Shown here in pieces: positions 11,048-22,886 of a stretch of 64,000 nt of DNA. The stretch spans positions 427,531 through 491,530 of the forward strand of contig JAEVLN010000036.1 of the NCBI GenBank assembly GCA_018350325.1, in the 5' to 3' direction. Under the pieces are notes generated by a model. It did no database searches. It was not told where the DNA came from and saw only the letters and a program-made list of their open reading frames with translations. This stretch comes from Globodera rostochiensis. Taxonomy: Eukaryota; Nematoda; Chromadorea; Rhabditida; Heteroderidae. Positions within the stretch are counted from its first letter, which is position 1; each line of letters begins with the position of its first letter. A program made the position numbers and the translations under genes.

Positions 11048-11076
11048 ATATAAAAGTACTGGAGAAGCGGCAAAAG
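11048..11076 (-). CDS. Possible micro-exon
   Basis: On minus, an AATAATAG acceptor and a GTATAT donor bracket about 29 bases, open in all three phases (for example LPFAASPVLLY). Too short to say more. Confidence 0.2.
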
Positions 11077-11248
11077 GTAAACTATTATTTAAAATTTTCT
11101 TATTGTATTGTAAATATTTCTTCATAATTTTCGCAATTAAAAGAATGCCGAAAAAACGAATATTCTAACAAAAAAAAATTATAAAATATAAATTAAAACC
11201 AAAATAAATTAATATTTTTATGACTATAATTGAAAAAATATTAAGAAA

Positions 11249-11350
11249 CTAAATACAAAAGTTATTGTGTCTCTGACTCGACATTTGAGGAGCGCAAAAG
11301 ATTGCGAGAGAGTACAAGGCTGTGGACAAGCACGATGAAAGGCTTTTCTT
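11249..11350 (-). CDS. Coding island, strand uncertain
   Basis: On minus a GCACACAG acceptor opens KKSLSSCLSTALYSLAIFCA, which runs on to a stop (33 codons). On plus the frame AQKIAREYKAVDKHDERLFF is equally protein-like. Minus is preferred only from the domain composition. Confidence 0.35.
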   Translation of the reverse strand, partial: KKSLSSCLSTALYSLAIFCAPQMSSQRHNNFCI

Positions 11351-11604
11351 CTGTGTGCAAATTTAATGTAAATCATCAAATTACTTATATATATAATAAA
11401 TAAACTGAAAAATATAAAGTTTAATATATTTAAATGAAAATGCTATTGATTTAACCAATTAAATATTTGAATTTTTATTAAATAATAAATGCAGATGAAG
11501 TTCACATTGTATTTTTGAACCCAAAATATCTACAAAATTATATTTAAAAGTTAAACTACGACCAGATGAATATGCGTCACTGAAACAAAAGAGAATATTG
11601 CGGC

Positions 11605-11655
11605 TCAGGCCAACGATTCGACTACGAAGTGGAAAATTTGATAGTTACCGTTTGG
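11605..11655 (-). CDS. Exon candidate after strong acceptor
   Basis: A run of nine T followed by CAATTCAG is an excellent acceptor on minus, opening PNGNYQIFHFVVESLA and a stop, with a GTAGTC donor inside. Plus holds a 68-codon open frame over the same bases, rich in Lys and Leu, which could be chance in A-rich DNA. Confidence 0.35.
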   Translation of the reverse strand, partial: PNGNYQIFHFVVESLA

Positions 11656-11972
11656 CTGAATTGAAAAAAAAATTAAATTTACTTCAAAAAACAAAAAATC
11701 TAAAAAAGTGTAACCGTCTAACTCTCTCTTTTTAGCACACTTTTTTCCAGGCGTGTGCACGGACATCCGGATACCCGGATATCCGCGGATATATCCGGAT
11801 ACGGACGGATAACGGATATGGTTTTTCGGAATGTCACGGATACGGATGGATGACGGATATGACCTTAATATCCGCGGATATCCGTGTATCCGTTGTTTTT
11901 TGATTGCTGAAGGAAAATTTAATAAAACGATTTTCTTAAATTGGTTTTAAGGAAATATTCATACCTGAATAT

Positions 11973-12046
11973 GGCCTAGTGGTTACACTTTTAGAATGAT
12001 GGTACTTTGTGTCTAGGGTTCTATACCCTCTCGCGATATCATTTTT
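11973..12046 (+). ncRNA. tRNA-like segment (A and B boxes) inside the MITE
   Basis: TGGCCTAGTGGTTA is a close match to a tRNA A box and GGGTTCTATACCC to a B box, about 40 bases apart. The acceptor stems do not pair by eye. Read as a tRNA-derived piece; equivalents sit in the elements at 3.4 and 32.4 kb. Confidence 0.45.
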
Positions 12047-12261
12047 ATTTTTAATTTTTACACTTTACACTTTAACTCTTCAATTCTTCAAAAAGCTCCA
12101 GAAAACTCAAATAAAGGACAAAAAAGGACGTGTAGGCTAAATAAAGGACAAATCTTTAAAAAGGACAGATACGATCCCTGAATTAATTCATTTTAGAACT
12201 CAATTACCTAAAAATTAGACGATTTTTCTTAGCATAAGTCTTTAAAGATTTAATTTTTTCT

Positions 12262-12292
12262 CTCGGCGGCGCCTATCGGCACCGCCGACCCA
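12262..12292. repeat. Shared GC-rich hairpin module, copy 4
   Basis: CGGCGGCGCCTATCGGCACC plus GCCGACCC, the same module as in the other element families, here between GGATATCC-type ends. Confidence 0.7.
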
Positions 12293-12924
12293 CCCCCAGT
12301 GTTTTCCCGGTTCCGGTGCCGGGAACCGGTTCCGGAACCGCGAAAAATTCGGAACCGATTTTGGAACCGGTTCCCGGAACCGCCAAAATCCGGAATCAAT
12401 TCATATCAGTTCCGATTTAATTTTAATAAGACGATAACGCGATCGGAAAAAATTCGCTTTAAAAAAATCATTTTTTCGAACTTTTGACAAAACTCTAGTG
12501 ATTTTGAAATAATGCGGATATCCGCGGATATCCGCGGACGGATATCCGGATATGGGATTTTTGAAGGTCACGGATACGGACGGATAACGGATATGAGATT
12601 TTGAGGACGGACGGATACGGATACAAAAATTCGTATCCGTGCACACCCCTGCAAATAACTAAAATATGAAAAATCAATAAATTTTACTATTAACTTTTTT
12701 TAGAATAAATTTGGACAAACTAATGGATGAACAAAAAACAAATAACTACTTTACTAGATGTGATTTTACGTCTCTTCTGTGTTGATTCAAATAACAATGA
12801 GAAATAAAATAAACAAATTTTAAAAAGTAAAAATTTACCACAGAAAAAAGATGGAAAGAAACGGAAATTAAATTTTGTATTCAAATATTTTATGTAATTA
12901 ATAATTTTTACAATGAAAGTGTGA

Positions 12925-12978
12925 ATTTGCTATACAGAGCATAGCTAAGACGAGCAGAAATACGCGCCTTACAACGAT
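12925..12978 (-). CDS. Possible exon, unknown protein
   Basis: On minus after TATAACAG the frame DRCKARISARLSYALYSK is open; a second phase gives a hydrophobic run (VFLLVLAMLCIA) like a membrane segment. Strand follows the domain. Confidence 0.25.
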
Positions 12979-13030
12979 CTACTGTTAATTATAATAAACA
13001 ATTAATTAAGTCAAATAAACCTTTAAAAAA

Positions 13031-13108
13031 TTAAAAAAAAAACCGTGCAAAGGACATCCAGGTTGCTTCCTCCCGCAAGGCGTTGAACACCGAGTCTGTA
13101 TTTTCCAT
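13031..13108 (-). CDS. Possible first exon
   Basis: On minus an ATG opens MENTDSVFNALREEATWMSF, which reaches CACG/GTTTTT (a possible donor) before a run of T and a stop. Alternatively AATACAG is an acceptor just inside. The codon mix is convincing; the protein is not recognised. Confidence 0.4.
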   Translation of the reverse strand: MENTDSVFNALREEATWMSFARFFF

Positions 13109-13494
13109 TTTTTTCAAAAAAAGAAATGAAGCTTTTCTAAACCAAATCTAATTTTATTAATTCCAATTTTACCTAAAATTAAAAAACCAAACATCCGTAA
13201 AGATATTTTAAAATGATTTTACTTATTTATATAAAGCCATTGTGCCCAGAAAAATTGAAAGAATCAATATTATTTAATTAAAATGCTTTAATCTTATAAA
13301 TTTAACACTTTTAGAAAAAAAATTAAAAATAAAACATAAATAAGATTTTAACAAATCACAAGTTTAAGAATTTATTTAATCCTATCATGTTTTATAATGT
13401 TATACAAAAGCCAAATATCTATTGCTTACAAAAATAACCTAAATAACAAATATAATAGCTAAATTATCGCTTAGCTAAAAAAATATATTATAAT

Positions 13495-13552
13495 CAGACG
13501 GTTTCAGGAGGGGAGCCGCTACACACAGCCACAACTGAAAGCAAAACGAGTT
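13495..13552. CDS. Coding-like island, strand unresolved
   Basis: On plus GGTTTCAG and GTATAA bracket EGSRYTQPQLKAKRVDCNA. On minus TTGCTTTCAG opens VAVCSGSPPETV or LWLCVAAPLLKPSDYN. All have good splice signals, so strand cannot be decided. Confidence 0.3.
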
Positions 13553-14421
13553 GATTGCAATGCCAAGTATAAAAATGGTCGTCAAAATCAAGTTGCTAAT
13601 AATAATCAAAATATCAAATAAAAAGGATCTGTTAAATAGAAAAATAAAGTAAAATTGACATGTTTAAGAAAAGTAAAATTTAGTGTGAAAAAGAAGGGCA
13701 TTTTTGATCCGAGATTTAATAAAAACACAAATATCTAAAAATTAGCAATTTATTTAATAATTTTTAACAAAAAATTCTATAACTTCTGAAAATTTCTTAA
13801 AAATATTTTGGGATGAAAAATTCACTGATTTTTTCGCATTTATTTGAGTCAACTGTGAACACAGTTATGAAGCTTGAGTTAAAGAAGTGTAGATAATATT
13901 TAGCTCCGAGCTCGCAGGTGAGAATGATCAGCGAATAATAATTTTAAAAAATGTTTTATTATTTTGACTAGTTTTAATTTTGTTAGTAATAATGTTGGAA
14001 CTTCAATAATATGTTTAATACACACTCGCGTAATGCTTTTTAATCACTGCCTCTCTAGTAAGCTACTTTTATGGCATATTTATAGTCTTTTTTACTATCA
14101 AAATTAAAAGTCAAAATTATTATTTGTTTAGTGTCATAATATTTCAATAATTTAAAAAAATATTGGGTTATTTATTAAAACTATTAGCTTTTTAGTCAAA
14201 TGTTGTTGTAATACAGATAAAAAACTAGCATACTTAATATATTTATAATTATTGATTACATATTTGCTCTATCATTACAGTTTTAGTTTATAGAATGCAT
14301 AAGTTTAACATAAAATCTTAATTAACTAATGTTAAAAGAATAAAAACTTGGCTAAAACTATAAGTTATGAAAACTGAATATAAAAAAAATGCTTTTGGAA
14401 CAATTAATTACAATTAATAAA

Positions 14422-14530
14422 GTCATTAATAGGGTTGGTCAAGAACGGGTATCCGGAACCGGACCCGTGACCGGTATCCGGGTGTTTTGGGCAAATTATC
14501 CGGGATGAGATAATTGATATAAACCCGGAA
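14422..14530. mobile_element. Solo end of a hAT-like MITE (CCGGTATCC type)
   Basis: TAGGGTTGGTC at 14430 is followed by palindromic CCGGAACCGGACCCGTGACC and CCGGTATCCGGG. It looks like the left end of an element of the same style as the others, but no matching right end or duplicated GTCATTAA was found. Probably truncated. Confidence 0.4.
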
Positions 14531-15397
14531 AGTATGGAAACAAAGACGACGTCTTTGTTGCGCGACTTATTGTGATTGGGCTTGTGGGGCTTGTGGCCAT
14601 ACTCCCTGTCGTCTTGTGACATGTATCGACATAATGGGTGGAATCTTAATTGGTGCTTTTGGCTGGTATTGTCTTACTATTAAACCATTATAATTTTAAT
14701 CAGCCTCTTAACCTAGATAAAACATAAAATAAAAATTATATCTCAACATATTTTGAATGATTTTTCATTTGGTTTTGTTATGATCTTGAACATGACGCTT
14801 CGCTTTTACAACTTTGTTTATAGCAAATAAAAAATAATAAATTTTAATTATAACGACAAAAGTAAGTACAAAATTTCCACACAAATGTCAAGGAAATATG
14901 TTGCTAATTGCTCCGATTATTATAAATTAATAACAAATTTAAAAATCTCAATATTTTGCAAAGTAAATTAAGCAATAATAATTATTACTTTGAGCGTTAA
15001 ACGGTTGTGTATATAAAATAAAAACTAAATATGAAAAAAAAGATTTTTGCTAAAAAAATTAGTTTAAATTTTTAAAATTAAAAGTCTCTGTTTAAATTTT
15101 AAAAAAAATTAGTTAAAACAGGGTTGTCACCACGAGATGTCTGTTATAAATATTTGTTTTAAATAAGAACTACTTAGGTATACTAATCAAATTAATGCAA
15201 ATTTTGAAACAAAAAGAACCATTTTTGTCATTTCGATATTATCAAAAAAACTAAAAAAAACGAAAGAGCCCATGATTCTATGAAATATTTTTAGTTTTAA
15301 TATAAAGATTAAAAAAACATTAATAAATCAAAATAATGTTGAAAGTATATATGTAAAGCACATTTAAACGGTTCTAACTCAATGATGACGTTTACAC

Positions 15398-15445
15398 CAA
15401 GCATTGCGACATCGCGCACGAGACAATACACTGTGATTGGCACAT
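15398..15445 (-). CDS. 48-nt exon candidate
   Basis: An ATTGCTTCAG acceptor and GTGTAA donor on minus bracket 48 bases. One phase reads VPITVYCLVRDVAML, another the Cys-rich MCQSQCIVSCAMSQC. The longer unspliced minus frame is open through about 40 codons. Confidence 0.35.
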
Positions 15446-15657
15446 CTGAAGCAATTTTTATAGCTTATAATAAAAAACAAACGTTTATTAATAAATAACT
15501 TAATAAGACATAAAACCAAACAAAATTCAGTTTGTTTGAGCACGATCTCAAAATGTATGAAATAGATTTTTTAAGTAAATATTCTTTTAACGTCAAGCAC
15601 GGGTTAAAGAAATTTTTTTTGTTGATAATATTTTTAAACACGCAATTACAAAAATTA

Positions 15658-15785
15658 TTAAAGGCGTAAAAGTGGCTGGATAAAAGCAACAGGGAGTTTC
15701 ACGAGTCTGGCCTTGCCGTAATATCCTTCTATTTGGCGTTGCTCAGTTGAAGTGGAGCGGGAAATAAAACAAAAATATTTAAATT
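15658..15785 (-). CDS. Exon candidate, unknown protein
   Basis: The minus frame FISRSTSTEQRQIEGYYGKA continues RLVKLPVAFIQPLLRL to a stop, nearly 40 codons with balanced composition and above-background GC. AACTGAG inside could be its acceptor. One of the best minus islands of the first domain; no family recognised. Confidence 0.45.
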
Positions 15786-16867
15786 TAAAAAAAAAAGTCT
15801 TGATACCCTAATTAATTTAATAAACAATTCTTTAAAAAAATAAGATTTAAATAAAAGTCTCACAAAATATATCAGCTGAGTAAAACACTTTATAATATGA
15901 AAAAACGCGCCACACTAAATCTTAAATTTAAAAATCCAAAACTAATTTGATAAAATCAATATTAATTAAGTTATGCAAAATAACAATATTAAACTAAAAC
16001 AATTACCTTTATATATATGAAAAAACCTTAAATTGTGATTTCAAGCAAAATATGTCATTCTATAAAAAATAAAAGCATTACGACAAAATAATAGATAATT
16101 ATGTTTTATTAATATTTTTAGAATGGTAACTTTGGGGGCACATTGTTGAATTATGGTTTTTAACAAAATCTAAAAAATGATATTTTTTTATTTATAACTT
16201 TACTGATTAACAAAGAATTGGTTTATCAATTTTACTTAGTCAAAATTTTATGATTATTTTTCTTGACGGCATTTATTGAGCCACACAAAAGTGTAACTAC
16301 CGGTATATTTAAAACAAATTTTTACTTTTCTTTGAATCGTAATCTATTGTATTTTATAACGTATGAAAATGAAATATATAATATAAATATAATACTTATT
16401 TCCAGCAAAATTATTTTTCTGATCTATAAGATAAGAGAAAGGCTATTATTGTAATTTTGTAAAAAATAAAATTATTCAATTAATTATCAGAAAAATTTAT
16501 TAATTCGTTTATTTTATTAATAGAAATCTTTGCATTATAATATTAGAATACAAAATACCATAAAAGATTCTATAAAAAAGTAAAATAAAAGCCAACGTAA
16601 AGTTTTAAGATTTTAATCTTTAAAATTTATTATTTAAATTTAACAGCTTCCAACTTTCCATCAACCGTACATCCTGCCCAAATTTCACCATTTTTATATT
16701 TCTTGATTTAATTGACAAAAACCAATAAAAAACTAAAATAAAAGATGTTGCCAAAGAATTAAAAATATTAATAAGCTCAGTCAACAAACAATCCACGTTT
16801 ACAAGAAAAGATTAATAAAATACGCAATTAAAATTTACAAGGAGACGATCGTCCTGGAATCACTTAC

Positions 16868-16887
16868 ATTCCTCTGACCAAGACTTT
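16868..16887 (-). CDS. Possible 20-nt micro-exon
   Basis: TTTAAATAG acceptor and consensus GTAAGT donor on minus bracket 20 bases (KVLVRG in one phase). The splice sites are good, but a 20-base exon is at the limit of plausibility. Confidence 0.25.
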
Positions 16888-17787
16888 CTATTTAAAGGTT
16901 GTATTTATTTGTAATGAAATTGAGACAAAAGCCAATATGAAAATACGATTATAGACAAAATTTAATTTATAATACAGTATATGAACAACGCCAAAAAAAA
17001 TAAAAATTGATTATTAGAATTAATGAATATTCTATAATAATAAAGCCACAAAAAACAAAAACTAATAAATTTTATTTAAACTAAATATAAATATTTAAAA
17101 AATACATCAATCAACAACAAAATACAATAATTATTTTGCACATAAAAGTTTGCAAATTAAAACAGAAACCAAATTATTTAGAACAAAAAATTTAAAACTA
17201 AAAATGCGGAAAATAAATGCGATTAAAATGAATATGAAAATCTTATTAAACTTTCTATTGAATTTGCATGCTTTTAAAGGTTTTTGTTTAATTTTTTCAA
17301 GCTGAAAGCGTGCGTCTTAATGTTATTATTGTTTATTAAAGTATGTTTATTTATATTATTGATTTGTTAGCAAAAAGGGAAATTTCAAAATCAATATTAA
17401 CGAGCATCGCATGAATAAATATTACTGAATGATATATGAAAGAATTTAAAAAAATATAAATTTGCAAAGATTTAAAAAAGCCATATTACCACTGTGACTA
17501 GCGATTTTGTTCGCCGAAATCTGGCGCTTTAAATTGTTAAAAATAAAATAAATAATATACCTGAGAACCTAAGGTGTTATTGAATTGTGTAAATACATTT
17601 TTTTTTGCAATTTAAAAATAAAAATTTGCCTTTGCCTCGCATTATAACCAAATAAAAACTGAATCTTAAATATAAAATACATGAACACTCAGCATGGGTA
17701 TTCTAAACTGATAAAAAACTAAAAAAATGTTAATTATTTACTAATAAAATAACATTTATTGGAATGCTATCCTGACGACATTATCGC

Positions 17788-17968
17788 GCGTCTGTCTACT
17801 CGCTAACCGAATGGGAAACCGACATGGTCTATCGGACAATTGAAGATCGGATGATGTCGCCGTTGAAGGGATGGCCCAGAAAGTATAAATTTATAGAAAT
17901 TAATGTTATGCATAAGAAAATCATTGAACCTATAATCATAATGTTGATATTAATTCAATTATAAATAT
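17788..17968 (+). repeat. 181-bp duplication, copy 1
   Basis: Identical to 19022-19202 except for three single-base differences, about 1.2 kb apart in the same orientation. The first 97 bases are open on plus as VYSLTEWETDMVYRTIEDRM then MSPLKGWPRK, ending at a GTATAA donor. The one difference inside that frame (TTG to TTA) keeps Leu. Confidence 0.85.
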
Positions 17969-18200
17969 CATTTACCAATTAAAAATATCATACTAATCGG
18001 TGCAATTTATAAAATAAATTTCCTAAAACAAAAATTAAAAGCAATTAAATCATAAAGTTTAAAATGAAAATTAATTAAGAATACGAACAAACAAAATCAT
18101 TTAAATTCTCAAAAATTGCACCGTTTATCCGATGAAACAGCAATTTATAACAATGAATATTATAAAATTAAAGGAAATTTTTTTTTTCTTTATTTATAAT

Positions 18201-18299
18201 TTATAATAACAAAATGCGAAAGGGCTTCTGCGCTGATTTACAAATCAATCCGCCACGTAATTGATTAGTTGCAAATACTGAATAGCGTTTGCCGATTTT
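18201..18299 (-). CDS. Exon candidate, unknown protein
   Basis: An AATTTTGACAG acceptor on minus opens KIGKRYSVFATNQLRGGLIC and continues KSAQKPFRI to a stop after a short Leu run (32 codons). The basic, mixed composition and clean acceptor make this one of the strongest minus exons. Not recognised. Confidence 0.5.
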   Translation of the reverse strand, partial: KIGKRYSVFATNQLRGGLICKSAQKPFRILLL

Positions 18300-18642
18300 C
18301 TGTCAAAATTTATGTTGACATCACTGTGACGAAACAATTTTTTTATCATTTAAATTACAATTGCGCTTTTTTTATGAGATGTATTAAATTAAAGTCTAAA
18401 AAATTATGATTTGTCAATATCAATTAAAAATGCATTTAAACATTATGTTATTTTATAAATAAAAAGAATAAACAAAAAATCAAAAAACGTTTACAGCTTA
18501 AAGTTATAAAAAAAATTCGCTACCCAATTATTATAATAAATAAGACTGATGAATAAAATTAAATTTGGAAATACAGACTCATTTACTAACTGAGATCGCA
18601 TATTATATTTTTAAAACATTTTTGAAATTAATATTGCGAATC

Positions 18643-18700
18643 AGATCTCACAGATGGCCTGCCAGATCAAACGCGCCACGGCGTAATGAAGGGATGTTAA
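18643..18700 (-). CDS. Possible exon, unknown protein
   Basis: On minus the frame NIPSLRRGAFDLAGH runs into a GTGAGA donor; another phase reads SLHYAVARLIWQAICEI to a stop. No clear acceptor was seen. Confidence 0.25.
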
Positions 18701-19021
18701 AATATTTTTTCAATAATTAGTAAAACTTATAATTTTTATATATTAATCGCCAATCACATGAAGTGGAACTTTTTTTTTAAAGAATAATTCTTCTATCCTT
18801 TATAAAAATATCGAAAGAAAACAATTAATTATATTATAAAACATATGATTTAAAAAAACTTCCTAATAGTGTTAAATTCACAAAATAAATGAATGGAAAA
18901 GTCCCCTATAAAACTAATTTAAGATACAATAAATTTGTTGATTAAAATGGTATAAAAAAATTTCGATCAAGCTCCAGACAATTAAAATAAAAATTCACAA
19001 CCCACCTGCCGCATCGAAATT

Positions 19022-19202
19022 GCGTCTGTCTACTCGCTAACCGAATGGGAAACCGACATGGTCTATCGGACAATTGAAGATCGGATGATGTCGCCGTTAA
19101 AGGGATGGCCCAGAAAGTATAAATTTATAGATATTAATGTTATGCATAAGAAAATCATTGAACCTATAATCATAATTTTGATATTAATTCAATTATAAAT
19201 AT
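19022..19202 (+). repeat. 181-bp duplication, copy 2
   Basis: Second copy of 17788-17968, lying exactly where strand composition switches from A-rich to T-rich. The same plus frame (EWETDMVYRTIEDRMMSPLK) and donor are intact. If coding, it would be a duplicated exon near the start of the following plus-strand unit. Confidence 0.85.
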
Positions 19203-19392
19203 TTTACAAAAGTTCAGTCTCTTCCAAAGTGAGTAATGAAAGGTTTTGTGATTTATTATTTTGTTTCTATCATTTAAAAGATCTATAATTAACTTTCTTA
19301 TTTATATTTAGTTTATTAATAAGTATAATGATTTATGCAAGCTTTTAACATTTAAATGTGAATTTACCTTACATAATGTTTCTGTGGATTAC

Positions 19393-19482
19393 ATGAATTT
19401 TTTTTGTTTTGCTTTAACTTTTTTTATTGAATTTTCTGATGTCAAGATTTACGTTATCGGGAAGCAAATCCTCTTGAACTGA
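19393..19482 (+). CDS. Short ORF with BTB-like strand motif
   Basis: ATG-led frame MNFFCFALTFFIEFSDVKIY followed by VIGKQILLN. The segment FSDVKIYVIGKQI resembles the opening strand of BTB domains (SDV..V.gk.i..h). Without the downstream KA.LA..S.VF part, the match is only suggestive. Confidence 0.25.
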   Translation: MNFFCFALTFFIEFSDVKIYVIGKQILLN

Positions 19483-20867
19483 AGCTGAGTTTTTTTTTAA
19501 TTTTATTAAAATATATTATGATATATTATTTTTTTAAAATAATTTAATTTTTTAAAACATTAATTTTAATAAATATTATTTGAAATATTCAAAGTATTCA
19601 TTTTTAACCTTTAAAGATTGCATTAGCACAGTATTTATTTTTGAGCTTTTTATTTGATATTAAATTTTCAATGCGTGAACTGTTAGCTCATTATTTTATA
19701 TTAGAATCCGCCTTGATCTACAATTTTAATTAATTTATAAATTTTGTTTTTACGTTTAATATTTTTATTTGGCAATATTTAGAAGATTTAATTTAAAAAT
19801 TAAACTTCAAACATTTTTAATTGTAAAGTTGTTATAAATTTACTGATTAATGTTAGAATAATCGTTTTGTTGTGATTAACTTTGATTTCTTAATTCATTC
19901 TTTCTTAAATTTACTTTAAATTTTATATACTAACCAAATTTCATTTGTTGTTTTAAGGTTTTCAATTTCTCCGCAGGTTTGAAAGACTGATGACATAGCA
20001 TGTATTTACATAGTTGTTTCGCTTAACAATTAACTTTTTTATATAATAACATTATGTTTTGGAATTTCTCGTTTTTAAAATGTGTAACGAAGTAAATTTA
20101 AAGCAAAAGCGACGCCTTATCAGGCTGGCTAAAGAATTGTTTTTCCATTTCTTGCATTATCAAAATTATATATATATATATACAGCTGTCACGCAGATTA
20201 CAAATAGACAGACGGTTGACACAACAAATTAAGATTTAAGACACAAGGCTAATTATTAATATTGCTTAAATATAATTGTATTATTAAAATATTTATAAGA
20301 TTAGAACTAATCTTTAATGATTGGGAACATATTAAACCATAAATTAATTAAGTTCAATTTTAATAAAAGGTCTTTTTTTAATTCAAACAACTAACTGAAA
20401 TTTTAAAAAAAAAGTAAAATATTTTAAATCTAAATAAATTTTTAAAATTATTTTAATACATAAAAGCCCATGCAAGAATAAGCCTTGTTAAAGATGCTGA
20501 CAATTCCAATATTTTGAGAACATCATTAAAGGGTTTTATTATTACAAACGGCTTAAAACTTTGGAGCAGAATAATTCTTCAAAAACTATTTACATAGACT
20601 CTATTAATCGTTAAATTACAAATAAATGTAAATTTAAATTCAATGAATGCTTTATTCTTTATTTGCTCAAAAATTTACTTCGCATTACACTATTCGGTTT
20701 TTAAGATTTATGTGAATCTATATTTTGTTGGCCTATTAAAAAAAAATTATTTTTTCATAAGAACCGTTAGTTTATCATTTATATTTTATTTTGTCATTTT
20801 TTTAATATAACAAATTTATTTTATTTGTTTTTATTTATAATATAAAATTTTTTAACAATTATAAGGA

Positions 20868-21195
20868 TTATTTTACATCGAGTGTAGAAGAGCTCAGCGC
20901 ATTGAAATCAATCAAGATTATTTTTTGTACGTTCCAGGCCGACACACAAAAATTGCCCGGTTTCAAATCATTATGAATCATGAAGTGCCTTGATGGCCTC
21001 CAGCATTTGATGCCCAATTGAAATGGCTGTATTTTCACTGAAACGGCCATATGCCCTTCGCAAGTAAACGTCCAAGCTTTCCCCTGCCATAGAATATATT
21101 TTTAAAATGATTTGAATTTTGTTTGGTTTAACCATAAAGAATTTAGACTTTAATTGTACTTTATATTTTTTATTAAGATCATATTCAATAGACAT
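20868..21195 (-). pseudogene. CK1/TTBK-like protein kinase fragment, broken
   Basis: On minus, frame one ends GRFSENTAISIGHQMLEAIK then ALHDS. The next frame resumes FMIHNDLKPGNFCVSAWNVQ and continues KIILIDFNALSS. These match kinase subdomains V-VII of the casein kinase 1/tau-tubulin kinase family (SGFIHRDIKPGNF...LIDFG). A few bases are missing at the join, shifting the frame. The catalytic HRD is HND and the DFG glycine is Asn, so even a repaired copy would be catalytically doubtful. It lies antisense in a T-rich plus domain with no introns in view: a pseudogene or retrocopy. Confidence 0.7.
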
Positions 21196-21666
21196 GTAAT
21201 GTCTTCATTGCAAGCATTGCAATGAAAGAATTCGTCACTTTTATCCCGTTTGACGACACCCTTGAATTCATTTTGATATGAAAAATAAATTTTCGTTTAT
21301 TGGACAGCTTTGAAATTGTTAAATTGTATACAAAATTCAATTTTTACTGCATTTTTGTTGAACATTTGACAAAAAATCCATTTTGTGTTCACCTTATTCA
21401 ATTTATTGTTTAATTGTTTATATTTTTGATAAGTTGGGAACTTTTTTTATTAGCCTAATTAAATATTATGATTTTATTTTAAAAACTTCCGTAGGCGTCG
21501 CCGAGAATATTTATAAATAGTGTCATCTTTAGCAATCGCATTCAAATATTGAATTATTTATTTTGTAAAAGATTATTCATATATATTCGATGAGATACCT
21601 AGCTATTTTTGCATTTTGTATTTATAACTTTGAGCTTATCATTTTTTAAATCTTTAAATTTTGTTT

Positions 21667-21712
21667 AATTTAAAAGGAGTCGTGGATGAGTTCGGCACCT
21701 CCTTTTGTTAGA
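21667..21712 (+). CDS. Possible short terminal exon
   Basis: Plus frame GVVDEFGTSFC then stop, GC-rich against its surroundings. Too short to identify. Confidence 0.15.
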
Positions 21713-22229
21713 TGTAAACAAATGAATGATTTCTGATAAAATTTAAATTTTAAACTTATTTTAGTTTTTTACTTAAAATTAAAAATATTTAAATTCATAA
21801 TTAAAGGTAATCAATATAAGTAGATGTTAATTTTGCTAAACATATTTTAAATTTCAGTTTGTTTAAATTATTTAAGAATATTTAACAAAAATGGACATAA
21901 AACTTGTTAAATAATACGTTTAATACATTAATTGTGGCAATAGATATTAGGTAGTTGTTTAGCAGCAAATTCTTGAAAAATATTAAAAAAAAATTTAAAT
22001 ATTTGTGGAAATTTCTTTATTTTAGTTTTAAGACTATGCATTCCTTATTATACTGGTTTTGTTTAGGTTCTTTTCTGCTTAATTTTTTTCGTTTTATTTA
22101 TTATAAGAAGTTGAAACATCTCAATTATTTTTTATTTCATAACATTCTTATTTTCACGTATTATTCATATTATAAATTATTAAAATGAGTAAATGAAATT
22201 ATGCGAGTTCAATCGAGGTGTCATCGCAA

Positions 22230-22282
22230 CCTTTACAAATAATAACCCCAATTCATACCTTTACAAATAATAACCCGAATTC
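22230..22282. repeat. Tandem repeat, two 26-28-bp units
   Basis: CCTTTACAAATAATAACCC occurs twice, at 22230 and 22258, each followed by (C/G)AATTC. A two-copy direct repeat with no visible function. Confidence 0.75.
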
Positions 22283-22886
22283 GGAGAATTCAAAAATTTA
22301 TTCATATCCATTTGTATTGTAATTTGCAACAAATCGTTACATTTTATTAATTTAATATTAAATCTTTGTATTTCCGATTTTATTGTTTTGCATTGCTTAA
22401 GTTTTCTCACGTTTATTTATAATATTTAGCAAAATTTTTCATACAAATTTTTGGATTTTTTTTATTAACATCCTCTGTGCCTGCCTAATTTGCATTTTTT
22501 TTAACGGCGAGCCTGTATATGATTAATATTGTCCAGAGATTATAATCTAAGCCCGAGTTTTTGAAAAAAATGCATTCATTTATTCAATTATATAGTTATT
22601 CATAAAATAAATATAATGATTAATATAGATCTCAGATATGCTTGACGTATGCTTTCGCTTTATTCAATATTGTAATGCGTTTTTATAATTATGTACTGAA
22701 CGTTTGCAACTAAATTATTTAAGCACACTTTATGCTGAATAACTGTTTGTTTAATTTATAATTAGATTTTTTTATTATTTATGATCTTTTTAGATTTATT
22801 TATCTTCGACCAGAAATGCCTAAAATAAAATTAATATGCTAATTAATGGGCTAATGAGATTATAAGCAATATGGTAAGGGCGCACC

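Larger units (their letters stand above)
11748..12651. mobile_element. hAT-like MITE with GGATATCC iterated ends
   Basis: The ends are CAGGCGTGTGCACGGA and, in inverse, CAGGGGTGTGCACGGA. Subterminal regions iterate GGATATCCGCGGATATCCG and GGATACGGACGGATAACGG. CAGG(G) ends are hAT-like, but the flanking 8 bases do not match, so no target duplication supports it. Inside are a tRNA-like segment, the shared hairpin, and a block of GGTTCCGGAACC iterations (12299-12400) that looks like half of another element inserted or exchanged. Confidence 0.7.

Noticed and set aside
11748..12651. 8-bp target duplication for the GGATATCC element
   Set aside because: Flanks CTTTTTTC and CAAATAAC do not match, so the hAT assignment there rests on ends and style only.
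12299..12680. Frames of 60-81 codons with Pro/Tyr repeats
   Set aside because: Produced by GGATATCC and GGTTCCGGAACC iterations within the 11.75-12.65 kb element.
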